This document shows, piece by piece, positions 5,483 to 5,525 of a stretch of DNA of 5,525 nucleotides (position 1 is its first letter; each line of letters opens with the position of its first letter). The stretch comes from Ruminococcaceae bacterium UBA5408. Lineage in GTDB: Bacteria > Bacillota > Clostridia > Oscillospirales > Acutalibacteraceae. The translations under genes were made by a program, and so were the position numbers. The stretch covers positions 1,597 through 7,121 of the forward strand of contig DHNU01000061.1 of the NCBI GenBank assembly GCA_002407645.1, given 5' to 3'. The notes beneath the pieces were generated by a model, which saw only the letters and a program-made list of their open reading frames with translations, ran no database searches and was not told the origin of the DNA.

Positions 5483-5525
<43 letters not shown>

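Overview
The window looks like chromosomal housekeeping DNA from a low-GC Gram-positive bacterium, most likely a Clostridia member. The evidence is AT-rich intergenic DNA, strong AGGAGG-type Shine-Dalgarno sites, a TTG start codon, a DnaD-like plus DnaI/DnaC-like helicase-loading pair (a Firmicutes trait), and an RF2 and UGPase that resemble Firmicutes proteins. An affiliation near the Ruminococcaceae/Oscillospiraceae is only a guess from protein flavour.

Layout, left to right. (1) Positions 1-1691, minus strand: a two-gene operon. A membrane protein with an N-terminal RING-like zinc module and a zinc ribbon comes first (669-1691), followed 12 bp later by galU (UTP-glucose-1-phosphate uridylyltransferase), which runs off the left edge. 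(2) Positions 1692-1938: a divergent promoter region. (3) Positions 1939-3066, plus strand: prfB, peptide chain release factor 2, encoded in one continuous frame without the usual programmed frameshift. (4) Positions 3065-3094: one hairpin terminator shared by two convergent genes and overlapping both stop codons. (5) Positions 3093-5140, minus strand: a tight operon with a DnaD-domain primosome protein first and a DnaI/DnaC-type AAA+ helicase loader second, apparently translationally coupled. (6) Positions 5141-5482: a very AT-rich gene-free stretch with the replication operon promoter on one strand and a strong tRNA promoter on the other. (7) Positions 5483-5525, plus strand: the 5' part of initiator tRNA-fMet, cut by the window end.

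The DnaD-like and DnaI-like proteins should act together in loading the replicative helicase. prfB and initiator tRNA serve translation termination and initiation. galU makes UDP-glucose for envelope polysaccharides; the RING-like membrane protein is co-transcribed with it and has no known function. I do not see mobile elements, CRISPR arrays, phage genes or a recognisable novel multi-gene system. The least understood item is the RING-like membrane protein; the other points of interest are the frameshift-free prfB, the inverted repeat over the dnaD-operon promoter, and the compact gene junctions.
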